From NCBI RefSeq assembly GCF_005144415.1, contig NZ_SWJE01000010.1:310001-374000 (forward strand): a stretch of 64,000 nt of DNA, given 5' to 3'. A model generated the notes under the pieces. That model was not told the DNA's origin and did no database searches. It worked only from the letters and a program-made list of their open reading frames with translations. Positions within the stretch are counted from its first letter, which is position 1; the number at the start of each line of letters is the position of its first letter. Positions 54,996-63,326 of this stretch are shown here, in pieces. The DNA is from Trinickia terrae (GTDB taxonomy: Bacteria; Pseudomonadota; Gammaproteobacteria; Burkholderiales; Burkholderiaceae). The translations under genes were made by a program, and so were the position numbers.

Positions 54996-56060
54996 TCAGT
55001 TGGCCGGAAGATTCGGCATGCTGAGCGTCGCCTGGGGGCTCGACAGGCTCTTCAGGAACGCCACCAGGTCGGTGAGCTCGGCCCCGCTCAACGTGAACGG
55101 CTGGATCAATGGATCGCGCGTGGGGCGCTGGACCCCGGCGGTCTCGTAGTGCGCGACGACCGCCTCCAGCGTCGCGTACTGGCCTTTGTGCATGTAGGGC
55201 GCGCGCGCCGCGACTTCCCTCAGCCCGGGTGTCTTGAACGCATAGTCGTCGGCGGGGTTCTTCGTGACCCCGGATCGTCCCTTGTCGTCGGTCACGAGGC
55301 CGATGTCGTGGAACTTGTTGTCGGTGAAATTCCAGCCGCCATGGCAGGCGATGCAATGCGCCTTGCCGGTGAAGAGATGGAAGCCGCGCTGCTCGCTCTC
55401 CGACAAGGCGTGCGAATCGCCGCTGATCCAGCGATCGAAGGGTGTCTGCGCGCTGACGACGGTCCGCTCGTACGTCGCAATCGCCTTGACGATCGTCGTT
55501 GCATTCAAGCCGTCCTTCGGGAAGGCGGTCTCGAATGCGCGCCGGTATCCCGCCACCTCGTTCAGCCTGGAGACCGCGGTGTCGAGCGGCAGGTCCATTT
55601 CCGCCGCCGACTGGATGGGTCCCTTGGCCTGCTCCTCGAGCGAGGGGGCCCGCCCGTCCAGAAAGAACTCGTGCGACCACGCCTGATTCAGCACCGTGGG
55701 CGCATGCCTTGGCAACGGCTTGCCGCCCGCGCCGATCGCCTGGGCGAACGGCACCTCCCAGCCGAAAGAAGGATTGTGGCAACTCGCGCAGCTGATATTG
55801 CGGTCACGCGACAGACGGGGGTCGAAAAACAGCATCTTGCCCAGCGTCGCCTTGGCTGGCGTGTAGGGATTGTCGGCGGGGAAAGGAATGGACGCCGGGC
55901 GGGCGAACGACGCCTTCAGCGCCGGGTCGGCGTCCTGCGCCCTGCAGGGGGCCGCGCTTTGCACGAGAACCGCCGCCACGAATAGAACACATGCGCGAAA
56001 GGGCGCCGCGCGCGGAAACATCGGCGCCTGGAACAAGGTGCGTTGCTGGCTCTTCAGCAT
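54996..56060 (-). CDS. Di-haem cytochrome c peroxidase (MauG/CcpA family)
   Basis: A 354-residue periplasmic di-haem enzyme. A signal peptide ends near CRAQD. Two c-type haem sites are present, ISCASCHNP and HCIACHGG. The C-terminal [20 protein letters not shown] supplies the conserved Met/Tyr region. It reduces hydrogen peroxide or oxidises a protein partner as MauG does. GGAGAG six bases before 56060 favours that ATG; further starts exist upstream. It is the first gene of the four-gene cluster. Confidence 0.94.
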   Translation of the reverse strand: MLKSQQRTLFQAPMFPRAAPFRACVLFVAAVLVQSAAPCRAQDADPALKASFARPASIPFPADNPYTPAKATLGKMLFFDPRLSRDRNISCASCHNPSFGWEVPFAQAIGAGGKPLPRHAPTVLNQAWSHEFFLDGRAPSLEEQAKGPIQSAAEMDLPLDTAVSRLNEVAGYRRAFETAFPKDGLNATTIVKAIATYERTVVSAQTPFDRWISGDSHALSESEQRGFHLFTGKAHCIACHGGWNFTDNKFHDIGLVTDDKGRSGVTKNPADDYAFKTPGLREVAARAPYMHKGQYATLEAVVAHYETAGVQRPTRDPLIQPFTLSGAELTDLVAFLKSLSSPQATLSMPNLPAN

Positions 56061-56315
56061 TCTGGCTCTCCATACAAACGGCTGGATCCGCAATCTGCCG
56101 GGGGGTGCGCGATGACGGGCCGCCCATTCGCCACCGTGTCCGCAATTGGGATATCGGCGTCTCACAGTGTGGGTTTAGTCATACGATTCTCGGCAATCGT
56201 TTGCATCAGGGATCTCCTGACGCACCGCGTGGCTATCGACACCCTCACCCGAAGTCGCGTTGCGAAACGCGAACCCGCCCGATTCGCCTCCCGCTTGGCG
56301 CGGCTATAGTCGCCT

Positions 56316-56416
56316 TTCCGACCAGCCCTGGTCGGTAGAGAACCACCGCGGAGCGATCACGTCGGCGGCTCTACTGTTTGCCCGGCGCTCCGCAAGGAGC
56401 AGCCGGGCTTTTTTTC
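56316..56416 (+). ncRNA. Candidate structured small RNA with intrinsic terminator
   Basis: A plus-strand transcript unit with no plus-strand coding gene. TATAGT at 56305-56310 is a good -10. The first structure is CCGACCA/TGGTCGG with a GCCC loop at 56318-56335. TAGAG (56336-56340) pairs with CTCTA (56369-56373). The end is a textbook terminator: GCCCGGC, GCTCC, GCAA loop, GGAGC, GCCGGGC at 56380-56408 followed by seven T. The whole is about 100 nt. I do not recognise the family. Its 3' end is antisense to the tail of the decayed gene. Confidence 0.6.
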
Positions 56417-56990
56417 GGGTGCTGGATTCAGGCGTCGATTTGCCCAGGGGAGATTCACACGCGACGGCCGTCTTGACGGAGGGCCGCTGTCCGTCGAATG
56501 GGCCGAAGCGCGCCGCACCATGGCGACGTTGTTGTCCGGGCCTTCGAACGAGACGCTGCCGCGCGGCGTCCAGCTTTCTTTCAATGCGACGTTGTACTTC
56601 CTGTACATGTCGGCAAGCTCGCCTTGCGTCTTCACAACCGTCCATCCTCTTTTCGCGGCATACATCGCCACCGGAAAACGCGGTTCCGCCACCTTTCGAT
56701 TCAACGGGACGCCCGGCTCCTCCGCCTTCGTATAGGCCACGCAGCTGACCTGTGGACCGTCTCGGGTCTTCCGAACTTTCAAGGCCTGCCGCTTTCCGGC
56801 CCATATGGAGCAGACCCGACTGATCGGGATTCAGCGTGGCCACGTATCCAAGGATGCCCGCGTCTCGGCATCACGCAGGATCCGCTCCGCGGTCCTGGGA
56901 GAATAGGCAGCCTGTATCGAGCTCGGCTTGAGCGTCTTCGTCGGATTGTCATGCCCCTTCGCCTCGGCAGCACGGAAAATAAGGGATGCT
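56357..56990 (-). pseudogene. Decayed candidate T3SS effector gene
   Basis: Coding sense is split over three minus-strand frames. The first (NPTKTLKPSSIQAAYSPRT, AERILRDAETRASLDTW) stops at about 56834. The second continues YVATLNPDQSGLLHMGRKAAG, shortened here to its first part, to about 56780. The third carries CVAYTKAEEPGV, PVAMYAAKRGWTVVKTQG and YRKYNVALKESW. No start codon is obvious for the first segment. At least two frameshifts are needed to join them. A hrpII box lies upstream at 57086-57109, which marks it as a former Hrp-regulated gene. Its family is unknown. Confidence 0.55.
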
Positions 56991-57049
56991 CAGCAGCGAG
57001 GGCGGGCTGTCTTGGCTTCTCGGCCCCCTCGGGCTACACCGTCGCGCCG

Positions 57050-57109
57050 AAGCTGCAGCCGGCCTATTGGGCTTGGCCGGACACACGAAGCATCGACGCG
57101 AGATGCGAA
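57050..57109 (-). promoter_or_regulatory. hrpII/PIP box of the decayed gene
   Basis: On the minus strand TTCGC (from 57109) and TTCGT (from 57089) are separated so that the TTCG halves are exactly 16 bases apart. A CAGCTT (YANNNT) element begins 30 bases downstream at 57055. It lies just after the stop of the 1177-residue effector. Confidence 0.75.
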
Positions 57110-57118
57110 GGCGTCGCC

Positions 57119-60100
57119 TCACGCGCCGGCTTGCCCCGCCTGAGCGCTCCCCGCCTGATCGCTCTGCATCGGCCAAACCTTGTCCAGCTTGTCGGCTTGC
57201 TTCGGCTTCACCTTCAGGGCCGCCACCTCGCGCTCGCCGCGCGCGCCCTTTTGCACCGCGACCTGAATGCCCATCCGCAGCCCCGTCGAGATCTGCTGGT
57301 CATTCGTCTGGATGGTCAGCAGCTCCGTCGGCAACCACGAGTCGCTGCGCTTGAGAAGCGCATCGCGCTGCTTGACGAGGTTCTGGATATCGCCCGCATC
57401 ATCAGCGTGATTGCGCGCCTCGAGGGCGGTGATCCGGTCGTCCAGCGCATCGGCCTTTTGGGCGGCCGCCTCGCGAATACGCCGCCGCAGGACGAACTTG
57501 AGGTTCTGCGTTTGGTTCTCGGAAAGGCCGGACAGGTACTCTTCGATCTTGTCGCTGCCTTTCTTGAGCGCCTCGTCGTACCCCGCCTGGGTGGTCGGCA
57601 TCGGCTTGTCCTTGAGGCCGAACGCCAGCATCCACGCCGGATCCGTGCGCAGCGCCTGCTTGTATTGGGAAAAGTTCGCGATCTCGGTGTCCGCATTCGA
57701 CGCGCGCAGGTTGATCTTGCCGCGCTCGCGCACGAGCGTCACCTTCGCCTGGTGGAACGAGTCATGAAGCTGGGCCTGGATGCCGAACAGGCTTGGGGTA
57801 AGCATCGACACGGTCGCGATATCGGTCTTGTGGACCTCGCCGTGCTTTTTCAGCGAATCGCTGACGGTCGCGGTGACGCCGATCTGCACGCCGGCGCGAT
57901 GGCCGCTGCCGAAACGATGGGACTCGATTTTCGTCTGTCCCGATGCGTCGACGACATCGAGCGTCGCGCGCGGCACGTATTGATACGCACCGCCGGCGAT
58001 GCCGTTGATGCGCGCCGTATATTTGCCCGCGCCGACCTTCGCGCCCGCCCGGAAATCGGCCGTGGCCTGCACGCGCCTCAGCTCGCCGACCTGGTTGTTC
58101 CAGGCAACGGAGAAGTCGTCGCGGTCGTAAAACTTCGCGCCGAGCTCATTCCACAGCGTCTTTTCGCTCTTGCCTTTGCCCGCGTTGTCGAACAGATAGG
58201 TGTTGACCTCCTTCAATTGCCGCCTGCCTTCCGTTTCGTTATAGGCATCGTCGTCGTCCTTCAAGCGGCGCGCGATGCTGAGATCGACCGTGCACTGCTG
58301 GGTGTCGTCCCATTCGTATCCGCCCTCGATGTTCCCGCCCACGCGGGCAATCCCTAAGTTGTGGCCGAGCTGCACGCCGACGCCGGCGTCCAAGCGCGTT
58401 CTTTGCTGTGTGCCGAAGCTGATCTTGTAGGCGGGCGTCGAACGGTTGAACTCGAAGACGGACTGACGTCCGTGCGAGGCCTGCAGGTTCAGGCGCGGCG
58501 CGATCAGCGGGAACGATGCCGCCGTGGCGGTGATGCCGCGCGTGCTGACGCCCAATTGGCCGCCGTCGGTGATGGTGGCCTTGCCGCTGCCTTCGATCGC
58601 GTCGATGATGCGCTCGCCGGCTTCGCGGAAGTCGGCCGTCGTCGTGCCGCGCGGCGTGATCTTCTTGCCGAGCATGATCCGGTCGATCGCGTCGATGTTC
58701 TTCGTTGCCTTTTTTCTGACCGAGTCGTCCGTCATGTTGGGCAGCTCGTTTTCGCAACGCTTGCGCAAGACCTCTATCTTCGCCGTGTCGATGACGTCCG
58801 AGCCGTTGGTCAGATGCTTGCGCACGAGCTTGCGCGCAGCCTCGAGCGCGCGCGCGTCGTTCGGGTCCGCCACGCTCACCTTGTCGCGGAACCCCGTCAT
58901 CAGGTTCTGAACGCGCGTCTCGCGGCTCGCGAACAGCTTGAACTTGCTGCTGCGGGCGGGCGCGGCCCCCGTCTGTCCAGGCTGTTGTGCCGCCAGCTGA
59001 GTATTCTGCTGGGCTATATGGTCGTCGATCTTGCTCGCAACGTTCCGAGCGATCTCGTCGAGCGTCGCATCGTCGAGCTTCTTCCCGTATTCGATCGGAT
59101 GTCCCTTCGAGCCGGCGGGAGCAGGCTGCCGCGAGCGATTCGCCAGCACTTCGAGCTCGGCCTGATGGACCAGCTGATGGATCGCGCGGCTATTGCTCTG
59201 CAGCTTGCTGCGCTGCGCCGGGCCGTTGCTGGCCGGCGCCGGAAGCTGCCCCAAGGCGTCGAAGACGCCGCGGACGGCTTCGTTGAGCTTCTTCTCGTCC
59301 TTTTCCCACGTGCCGAGGCCGGCGCCCTCGACGCCGTCGAGCATCCCTGTGACCGCGCTTTTCTGGTAGCCGAACGGCCGCACCAGTGCCGCAGCGGCTT
59401 TGCGCTGCGAGGCGACGGGGACCTCGTCCTCGCCGTTTTCCGCGTTTAGTGTTGGACTGTCCGACGTCGCGCGGGGAATCGTATGGTTCAGAAAGCGCGC
59501 CATCCGGTTCTTGGTGGCGGCGAACGGCGTGCCCGGGCCGTCGGTGAGAAAGCCCTGTCGGCCGGCGAGCAGCGCGCCCTTGTCGCCGTCGTTGAGTTCG
59601 CCCCCCTTCAAGAGCTTCGACGCGGCATGCGTGATCGAAGACGCATGGCTGGCTTGCAGCGTTGGCGAAATGCCTGCCGTGTGCGACAGCGACAGCTCCA
59701 TGAGCTGAACGCTCGCAGGGTCGGCGCTGCATCCGGTCTCCTTGACGAGCTCGTTGGCGGCTTGCAGCCACACTCTCGGCGCGTAATGGATGTCGCTGTC
59801 GTCCTGGGGCCATGAGCCGCCCGCCAACCGGCGCGCGCAATCGTAGCCGTTCGCCGTCAGCGCGAGATGCTGAGCCGCTCGCCACGCAGGCGAGGTTTCG
59901 TCATTCGCGAGCGCTCCGGCCGGCGCCGGCCCCGCTGCGAAGTCCAAGCCTTTCTGCATGCGCTCAAGCACGTTCTGCGCACGGCTGGGATCGCCTGAGG
60001 ACACCTCCGCCAGCGCGTCGAGCAGCAGCTCGCGCTGCGCGGTGCGCACCTCCTTGGGTAACCGCTGCCAGTCTCCCGTCTGCGTGCACCAGGCGGTCCG

Positions 60101-60652
60101 GACCACGAGGACACGGATCGCGTCCTCGTCCTGGCCGGGAAAACGCTTTTCCGCCAATTTCTGCAACGAGTCCGTCGCGCCGCCGTCCTCGGGCAGCGCC
60201 ACTTTGGCGTCGACCTTGTTGAACCCGCCGATCGCCTTTTGCATCTCGCGCTGGGGCTTGCGCATCACCTTGGCAGTCGACGTGTAGGCGAGCGATTCGG
60301 GGGTGCCGGCATCGGGGGGGCCGGACAGAGTCGGCGCCGGCACGGAGACATCCCCGTCCCCGTCCACGTGGTGAGGCAGAGTCGTCCGGCCTCGCCTGGC
60401 GATCCGGAACGCCGACATCGCGGTGACGTCGAGCGGGATGGTCGCCTGTTTCGGATGAGCGATGGCATGGCCGACCTTGGCGGCACGCGACCTCAGGCCG
60501 GAGAGGACGCCGGTCTGCCGCACCGGCGCCGCCTGCGTCGCGGGTGCGGGCGCGTGCGTCTGGGCGGCGGGCGCACTATTCGCATCGGCTGCGGAATGCG
60601 CCTGCGGCCCAGGTGTCGGCGCCGTGATCAGAGTGGTCGTCTTGGTCGACAT
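57119..60652 (-). CDS. Large candidate T3SS effector, 1177 residues
   Basis: A large protein without signal peptide or N-terminal membrane helix. Residues 1-120 are Ser/Thr/Pro/Ala-rich, as in T3SS substrates. Residues 160-700 are mostly helical; a single Ala-Trp-Arg triplet occurs at 256-258. Residues about 700-985 are strikingly beta-strand-like with alternating polar and hydrophobic residues and many Gly (DAGVGVQLGHNL, IEGGYEWDD, AGAKVGAGKYTARINGIAGG). The end is helical, with a coiled coil. Size and layout recall AWR- or AvrE-type Hrp effectors, but I cannot assign either family. The hrpII box at 60722-60745 and the adjacent T3SS genes support the role. Confidence 0.75.
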   Translation of the reverse strand: MSTKTTTLITAPTPGPQAHSAADANSAPAAQTHAPAPATQAAPVRQTGVLSGLRSRAAKVGHAIAHPKQATIPLDVTAMSAFRIARRGRTTLPHHVDGDGDVSVPAPTLSGPPDAGTPESLAYTSTAKVMRKPQREMQKAIGGFNKVDAKVALPEDGGATDSLQKLAEKRFPGQDEDAIRVLVVRTAWCTQTGDWQRLPKEVRTAQRELLLDALAEVSSGDPSRAQNVLERMQKGLDFAAGPAPAGALANDETSPAWRAAQHLALTANGYDCARRLAGGSWPQDDSDIHYAPRVWLQAANELVKETGCSADPASVQLMELSLSHTAGISPTLQASHASSITHAASKLLKGGELNDGDKGALLAGRQGFLTDGPGTPFAATKNRMARFLNHTIPRATSDSPTLNAENGEDEVPVASQRKAAAALVRPFGYQKSAVTGMLDGVEGAGLGTWEKDEKKLNEAVRGVFDALGQLPAPASNGPAQRSKLQSNSRAIHQLVHQAELEVLANRSRQPAPAGSKGHPIEYGKKLDDATLDEIARNVASKIDDHIAQQNTQLAAQQPGQTGAAPARSSKFKLFASRETRVQNLMTGFRDKVSVADPNDARALEAARKLVRKHLTNGSDVIDTAKIEVLRKRCENELPNMTDDSVRKKATKNIDAIDRIMLGKKITPRGTTTADFREAGERIIDAIEGSGKATITDGGQLGVSTRGITATAASFPLIAPRLNLQASHGRQSVFEFNRSTPAYKISFGTQQRTRLDAGVGVQLGHNLGIARVGGNIEGGYEWDDTQQCTVDLSIARRLKDDDDAYNETEGRRQLKEVNTYLFDNAGKGKSEKTLWNELGAKFYDRDDFSVAWNNQVGELRRVQATADFRAGAKVGAGKYTARINGIAGGAYQYVPRATLDVVDASGQTKIESHRFGSGHRAGVQIGVTATVSDSLKKHGEVHKTDIATVSMLTPSLFGIQAQLHDSFHQAKVTLVRERGKINLRASNADTEIANFSQYKQALRTDPAWMLAFGLKDKPMPTTQAGYDEALKKGSDKIEEYLSGLSENQTQNLKFVLRRRIREAAAQKADALDDRITALEARNHADDAGDIQNLVKQRDALLKRSDSWLPTELLTIQTNDQQISTGLRMGIQVAVQKGARGEREVAALKVKPKQADKLDKVWPMQSDQAGSAQAGQAGA

Positions 60653-60721
60653 CGCGATGCATCTTGGGTGAACGATATACGTTCATATTCGAGGTGCCAT
60701 ATGACACCCCTGTGGTACATC

Positions 60722-60745
60722 CGAAGTCGAGTCGCGAAGTGCGAA
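60722..60745 (-). promoter_or_regulatory. hrpII/PIP box of the 1177-residue effector
   Basis: On the minus strand TTCGC starts at 60745 and TTCGG at 60725, giving TTCG-N16-TTCG exactly. The -10 is less clear: a GAATAT at 31 bases matches YANNNT in all but the first position. The box ends 70 bp before the start codon. Confidence 0.75.
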
Positions 60746-60812
60746 GCTGCGCCTTGCGGCACGCGCCGTTCGCAATAGGCCCTGGGCGCATCACGCCAAA
60801 AGCGCGGGCACC

Positions 60813-60920
60813 GGGATCGTGAGCGCCCCCTTCACGGGCAGCGCGAACGCGCGCAGGCCCCGGCTTGCGCGGGACCTTGCCCGCGAAGCCGAGGCCGATG
60901 TCGATATGTCGATGAGTGAG
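60813..60920 (-). pseudogene. Vestigial hrcT (sctT) fragment
   Basis: About 93 bases align with the intact hrcT gene at 62604-62703 at roughly 87% identity, with a short tandem duplication (TCGATATGTCGATG) at one end. On the minus strand it still reads DIDIGLGFAGKV where hrcT has DIGFGFTGKV, but no frame continues. It lies between the two intact effector genes. The rest of 60653-60941 holds the hrpII box and no gene. Confidence 0.7.
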
Positions 60921-60941
60921 CGGCTTGGAAGCCGCGGATCT

Positions 60942-61898
60942 TCAGGTATGCGTGATATTGAGTCCGGAGAACGTCACTGCCGATCCGCCGTTGTGCGCGC
61001 TCGAATCCTGCGTATAGTTTCCGGCCTTGAAGTAAAGATCGGCGTTCCCGAAGCTTCCGCTCAGCTGCACTGACTTGCTCTGGCCGTTCGCTTCGATGTT
61101 CAGCTGGCCGCTCTTCCCAAGCGAGATGTTGTAGTTGATGTCCTTCGGATTCACGTTCTTGGCGATGACGATGTCATGACGGCCCGCGCTCGCGCTGTTG
61201 CTGTTGTCCATGACGCTCGCGACGATATCGCCGTTGCGGTAGTGAAGCTCGAGCGGCGGGCGCGGCTTGCCGTTGGTGCCCTGCCGCTCGTGGATCTGTC
61301 CAATGACGATGTCCTTGCTGTTTGGCGCCTTGTCGATCGACAGCTTTGCGCTCATCGTGGCCGTGCCGTCGCCCATGTGCCACGAGCCGTTCTCGGAGAG
61401 CTCCGAGCGCGGGTAGCTGGAGCCAGGGTTCTTCGCCGTGTCGCCGTCGGGCACCGTGAACGTGACGCTGCCGTTGGGATTCTGCTTGAAGTACTGGTTG
61501 TTGATCTCGCTCATGTTGCCGTGGATGTTCTGGGCGTGACCGCCATTGCCGACCGGCAATTGCAGGTCGCTGAAGCCGCCCAGGTTGACCTTTCCTGGCC
61601 CGGATCCGCCGTTGGTGCCGGTAACTGTGCCGACCGACGTCCGGGGAGCCGTGCTTTCGCCCGGAGTGAAGCTGGCCGGCGCCGGCGTGCCGCCTGCGCC
61701 GCCCAAACCGCCCAAACCGCCGGAGCTGCCGGAGCCGCCACCGGACGATCCGCTGTTCGAACCCATCCCGCTCAGCATTTGCTCCAGCTCGGCGATCAGC
61801 TCATCGAGAACGGCCGATTGCGGTTGTTGCACTGCGCCGTTGGAGAAGTCGCTCAGCGGATTGGTCGAATACTGCCCCGAAACGATCGAAGTAGACAT
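60942..61898 (-). CDS. Harpin-like N-terminus fused to a PL7 alginate-lyase domain
   Basis: A 318-residue protein. Residues 1-45 are a Ser/Gln-rich start and an acidic amphipathic helix (LDELIAELEQMLSG). Residues 45-105 are a Gly/Ser/Thr-rich linker, cysteine-free like harpins. Residues 106-318 are a polysaccharide lyase family 7 domain with all three signatures: YPRSELSE at 162-169, IGQIH at 199-203 and YFKAGNYTQ at 289-297, so Arg, Gln/His and Tyr of the active site are present. No Sec signal exists. This mirrors HrpW (harpin plus pectate lyase) but with an alginate-type lyase. The start is the ATG at 61898; an in-frame ATG 27 bases upstream is less likely. The hrpII box lies 105 bp upstream. 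Confidence 0.88.
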   Translation of the reverse strand: MSTSIVSGQYSTNPLSDFSNGAVQQPQSAVLDELIAELEQMLSGMGSNSGSSGGGSGSSGGLGGLGGAGGTPAPASFTPGESTAPRTSVGTVTGTNGGSGPGKVNLGGFSDLQLPVGNGGHAQNIHGNMSEINNQYFKQNPNGSVTFTVPDGDTAKNPGSSYPRSELSENGSWHMGDGTATMSAKLSIDKAPNSKDIVIGQIHERQGTNGKPRPPLELHYRNGDIVASVMDNSNSASAGRHDIVIAKNVNPKDINYNISLGKSGQLNIEANGQSKSVQLSGSFGNADLYFKAGNYTQDSSAHNGGSAVTFSGLNITHT

Positions 61899-61965
61899 GA
61901 GTGCTCCAAGAGGTGGAGGCCGCAAGGTCCGCAGCCGAAGAATCGTTTATGCCTTTCTGGCTTTC

Positions 61966-62026
61966 ACTGTAATTCGCGGTAACGGAGCGCATGGCGGCGA
62001 TGCGAAGTTTGCAGCGCGGAGGCGAA
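61966..62026 (-). promoter_or_regulatory. hrpII/PIP box and -10 for the harpin-PL7 gene
   Basis: A perfect PIP box on the minus strand: TTCGC from 62026 and TTCGC from 62006, 15 bases between the pentamers. A TACAGT (YANNNT) -10 begins 31 bases downstream at 61971. It is the best of the four boxes in the window. Confidence 0.88.
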
Positions 62027-62052
62027 CAAGCGTTCGCCTCCGCCGCACCCCT

Positions 62053-62451
62053 CTACCGCTGCATCGCATCCGGGGCCGCGAGCAGCGCCTGCGCGGTGCG
62101 CGTGGCCATCGGGTCATCGGACTGATACGCCGCCGCGTACGCATAGGTGCGCCAGGCCGGATCGGAAAGCGCATACAGGCAGACCGCCGCGAGCGCCGTG
62201 CCGCGCGAGGACAGCATGCCTTCGCGCTCGACGCGCCGCAGTTCGGTCAACGCCTTGCCCCACGCGCGCGCTCGCACGTGCCACCAGGCGAGCACCACGC
62301 GCGCTTCGTCGTGGTCGGGGCGCAGCACGGCGATCGCATCGAGCAGGTCCTGCACGTCCGAAAGCGTGTCGAGGCCCGCGCCGGCCCAGAGCACGTCCAT
62401 CATCCCGGCAACGATCTTGTTGTTGTCCATGGCTTCCCTCGCTTGCATCAT
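62053..62451 (-). CDS. HrpB1/HrpK-family T3SS protein
   Basis: A 132-residue soluble helical protein. The TPR-like pattern IVAGMMDVLWAGAGLDTLSDVQDLLDAIAVLRPDHDE, shown here only as its start IVAGMMDVLWAG and its end IAVLRPDHDEARVV, is that of the HrpB1/HrpK family found in Hrp-type T3SS operons of Ralstonia and Xanthomonas. It is 50 bp downstream of hrcT. In Ralstonia hrpB1 opens its operon; here it follows hrcT. A second in-frame start at 62430 is possible. Confidence 0.72.
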   Translation of the reverse strand: MMQAREAMDNNKIVAGMMDVLWAGAGLDTLSDVQDLLDAIAVLRPDHDEARVVLAWWHVRARAWGKALTELRRVEREGMLSSRGTALAAVCLYALSDPAWRTYAYAAAYQSDDPMATRTAQALLAAPDAMQR

Positions 62452-62501
62452 GTTTTTCTCCCAGCAGTATGCGAATACATTCGAAACCGGCGGTCCGGCG
62501 C

Positions 62502-63308
62502 TCACTTGGCGCTCGACAGCGCCCGCGCCTCGGCGGCCACGCCGGCGAGCGAGAGCTGGTCGCGCACCTGATCGATGAAGACACCGGCCAGAAGCGCCAG
62601 CATCAGGATCGTGAGCGCGCCCTTCACGGGCTGCGCGAGCGAGTGCAGGTCCAGCTTCTGCGAGACCTTGCCCGTGAAGCCGAAGCCGATGTCGATGAGC
62701 AAGAGGAGCACCATCATCGGCGTCGCGAGCTTGGCCACGGTCTCCATCAAAGAGTCGGTCTTCATCAGGACGAACGCTTCGACCACCTTCGTGCTCGCCG
62801 GCGCCAGGCTCTGAATCGGCCACCAGGTGTAGGACTCGTAGATCGCGCCGAGCAGGAACGTCATGCCGCCCAGACACCAGAACGCGGCGATCGCGAACTG
62901 GGAGAGGAGCGTCGAGGTGAGCGAGGTCTGCTGCCCCTGGCTCGGGTTCTGCATCTGCAGCTGGTTGAAGCCGGTCAGGTCGTCGACGTAGGTGCCGACG
63001 CATTCGGCCGCCCAGAACACGCTCGACGCCGCGAAGCCGAGCACGATGCCGATCAGCGCCTCCTTCAGGCCGATGCCGACGAGGATCGTCGCATCGCCCT
63101 GCTCCAAGAGGCCGCGCTGCCCGAACGCGACGAAGCTGCCCCACAGCATTGCGAGCGAGGTGCGCAGGCGGCCCTGCATCACGTTGTCCGAGGTCGGCGG
63201 GAAAATCATCATCAGCACCATCAGGCGCTCGCTGCACAGCCCGAGGATGATCATGTACTTCACCAGCTGGTGGCTGGATTCGATCGATGCGTAGGTAATC
63301 TCGCTCAT
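62502..63308 (-). CDS. hrcT: T3SS export-apparatus protein HrcT (SctT)
   Basis: A 268-residue inner-membrane subunit of the T3SS export gate. Family blocks are clear: SERLMVLMMIFPPTSDNV near the start, FAASSVFWAAECVGTYVDDL, MTFLLGAIYESYTWWPI and DIGFGFTGKVSQKLDLHS. It works with SctR and SctS, which lie outside the window. It is 18 bp downstream of the SctO-like gene and cotranscribed with it. A broken copy of its 3' third exists at 60813-60920. Confidence 0.95.
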   Translation of the reverse strand: MSEITYASIESSHQLVKYMIILGLCSERLMVLMMIFPPTSDNVMQGRLRTSLAMLWGSFVAFGQRGLLEQGDATILVGIGLKEALIGIVLGFAASSVFWAAECVGTYVDDLTGFNQLQMQNPSQGQQTSLTSTLLSQFAIAAFWCLGGMTFLLGAIYESYTWWPIQSLAPASTKVVEAFVLMKTDSLMETVAKLATPMMVLLLLIDIGFGFTGKVSQKLDLHSLAQPVKGALTILMLALLAGVFIDQVRDQLSLAGVAAEARALSSAK

Positions 63309-63326
63309 TTCTATTGCCTGCCTTGG

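Noticed and set aside
56498-58357. 619-codon plus-strand frame opposite the large effector
   Set aside because: No domain similarity; the minus-strand frame has coherent protein-like composition and a hrpII promoter.
59879-59887. Ala-Trp-Arg triplet as proof of an AWR-family effector
   Set aside because: One tripeptide is too little evidence; kept only as a remark in the effector entry.
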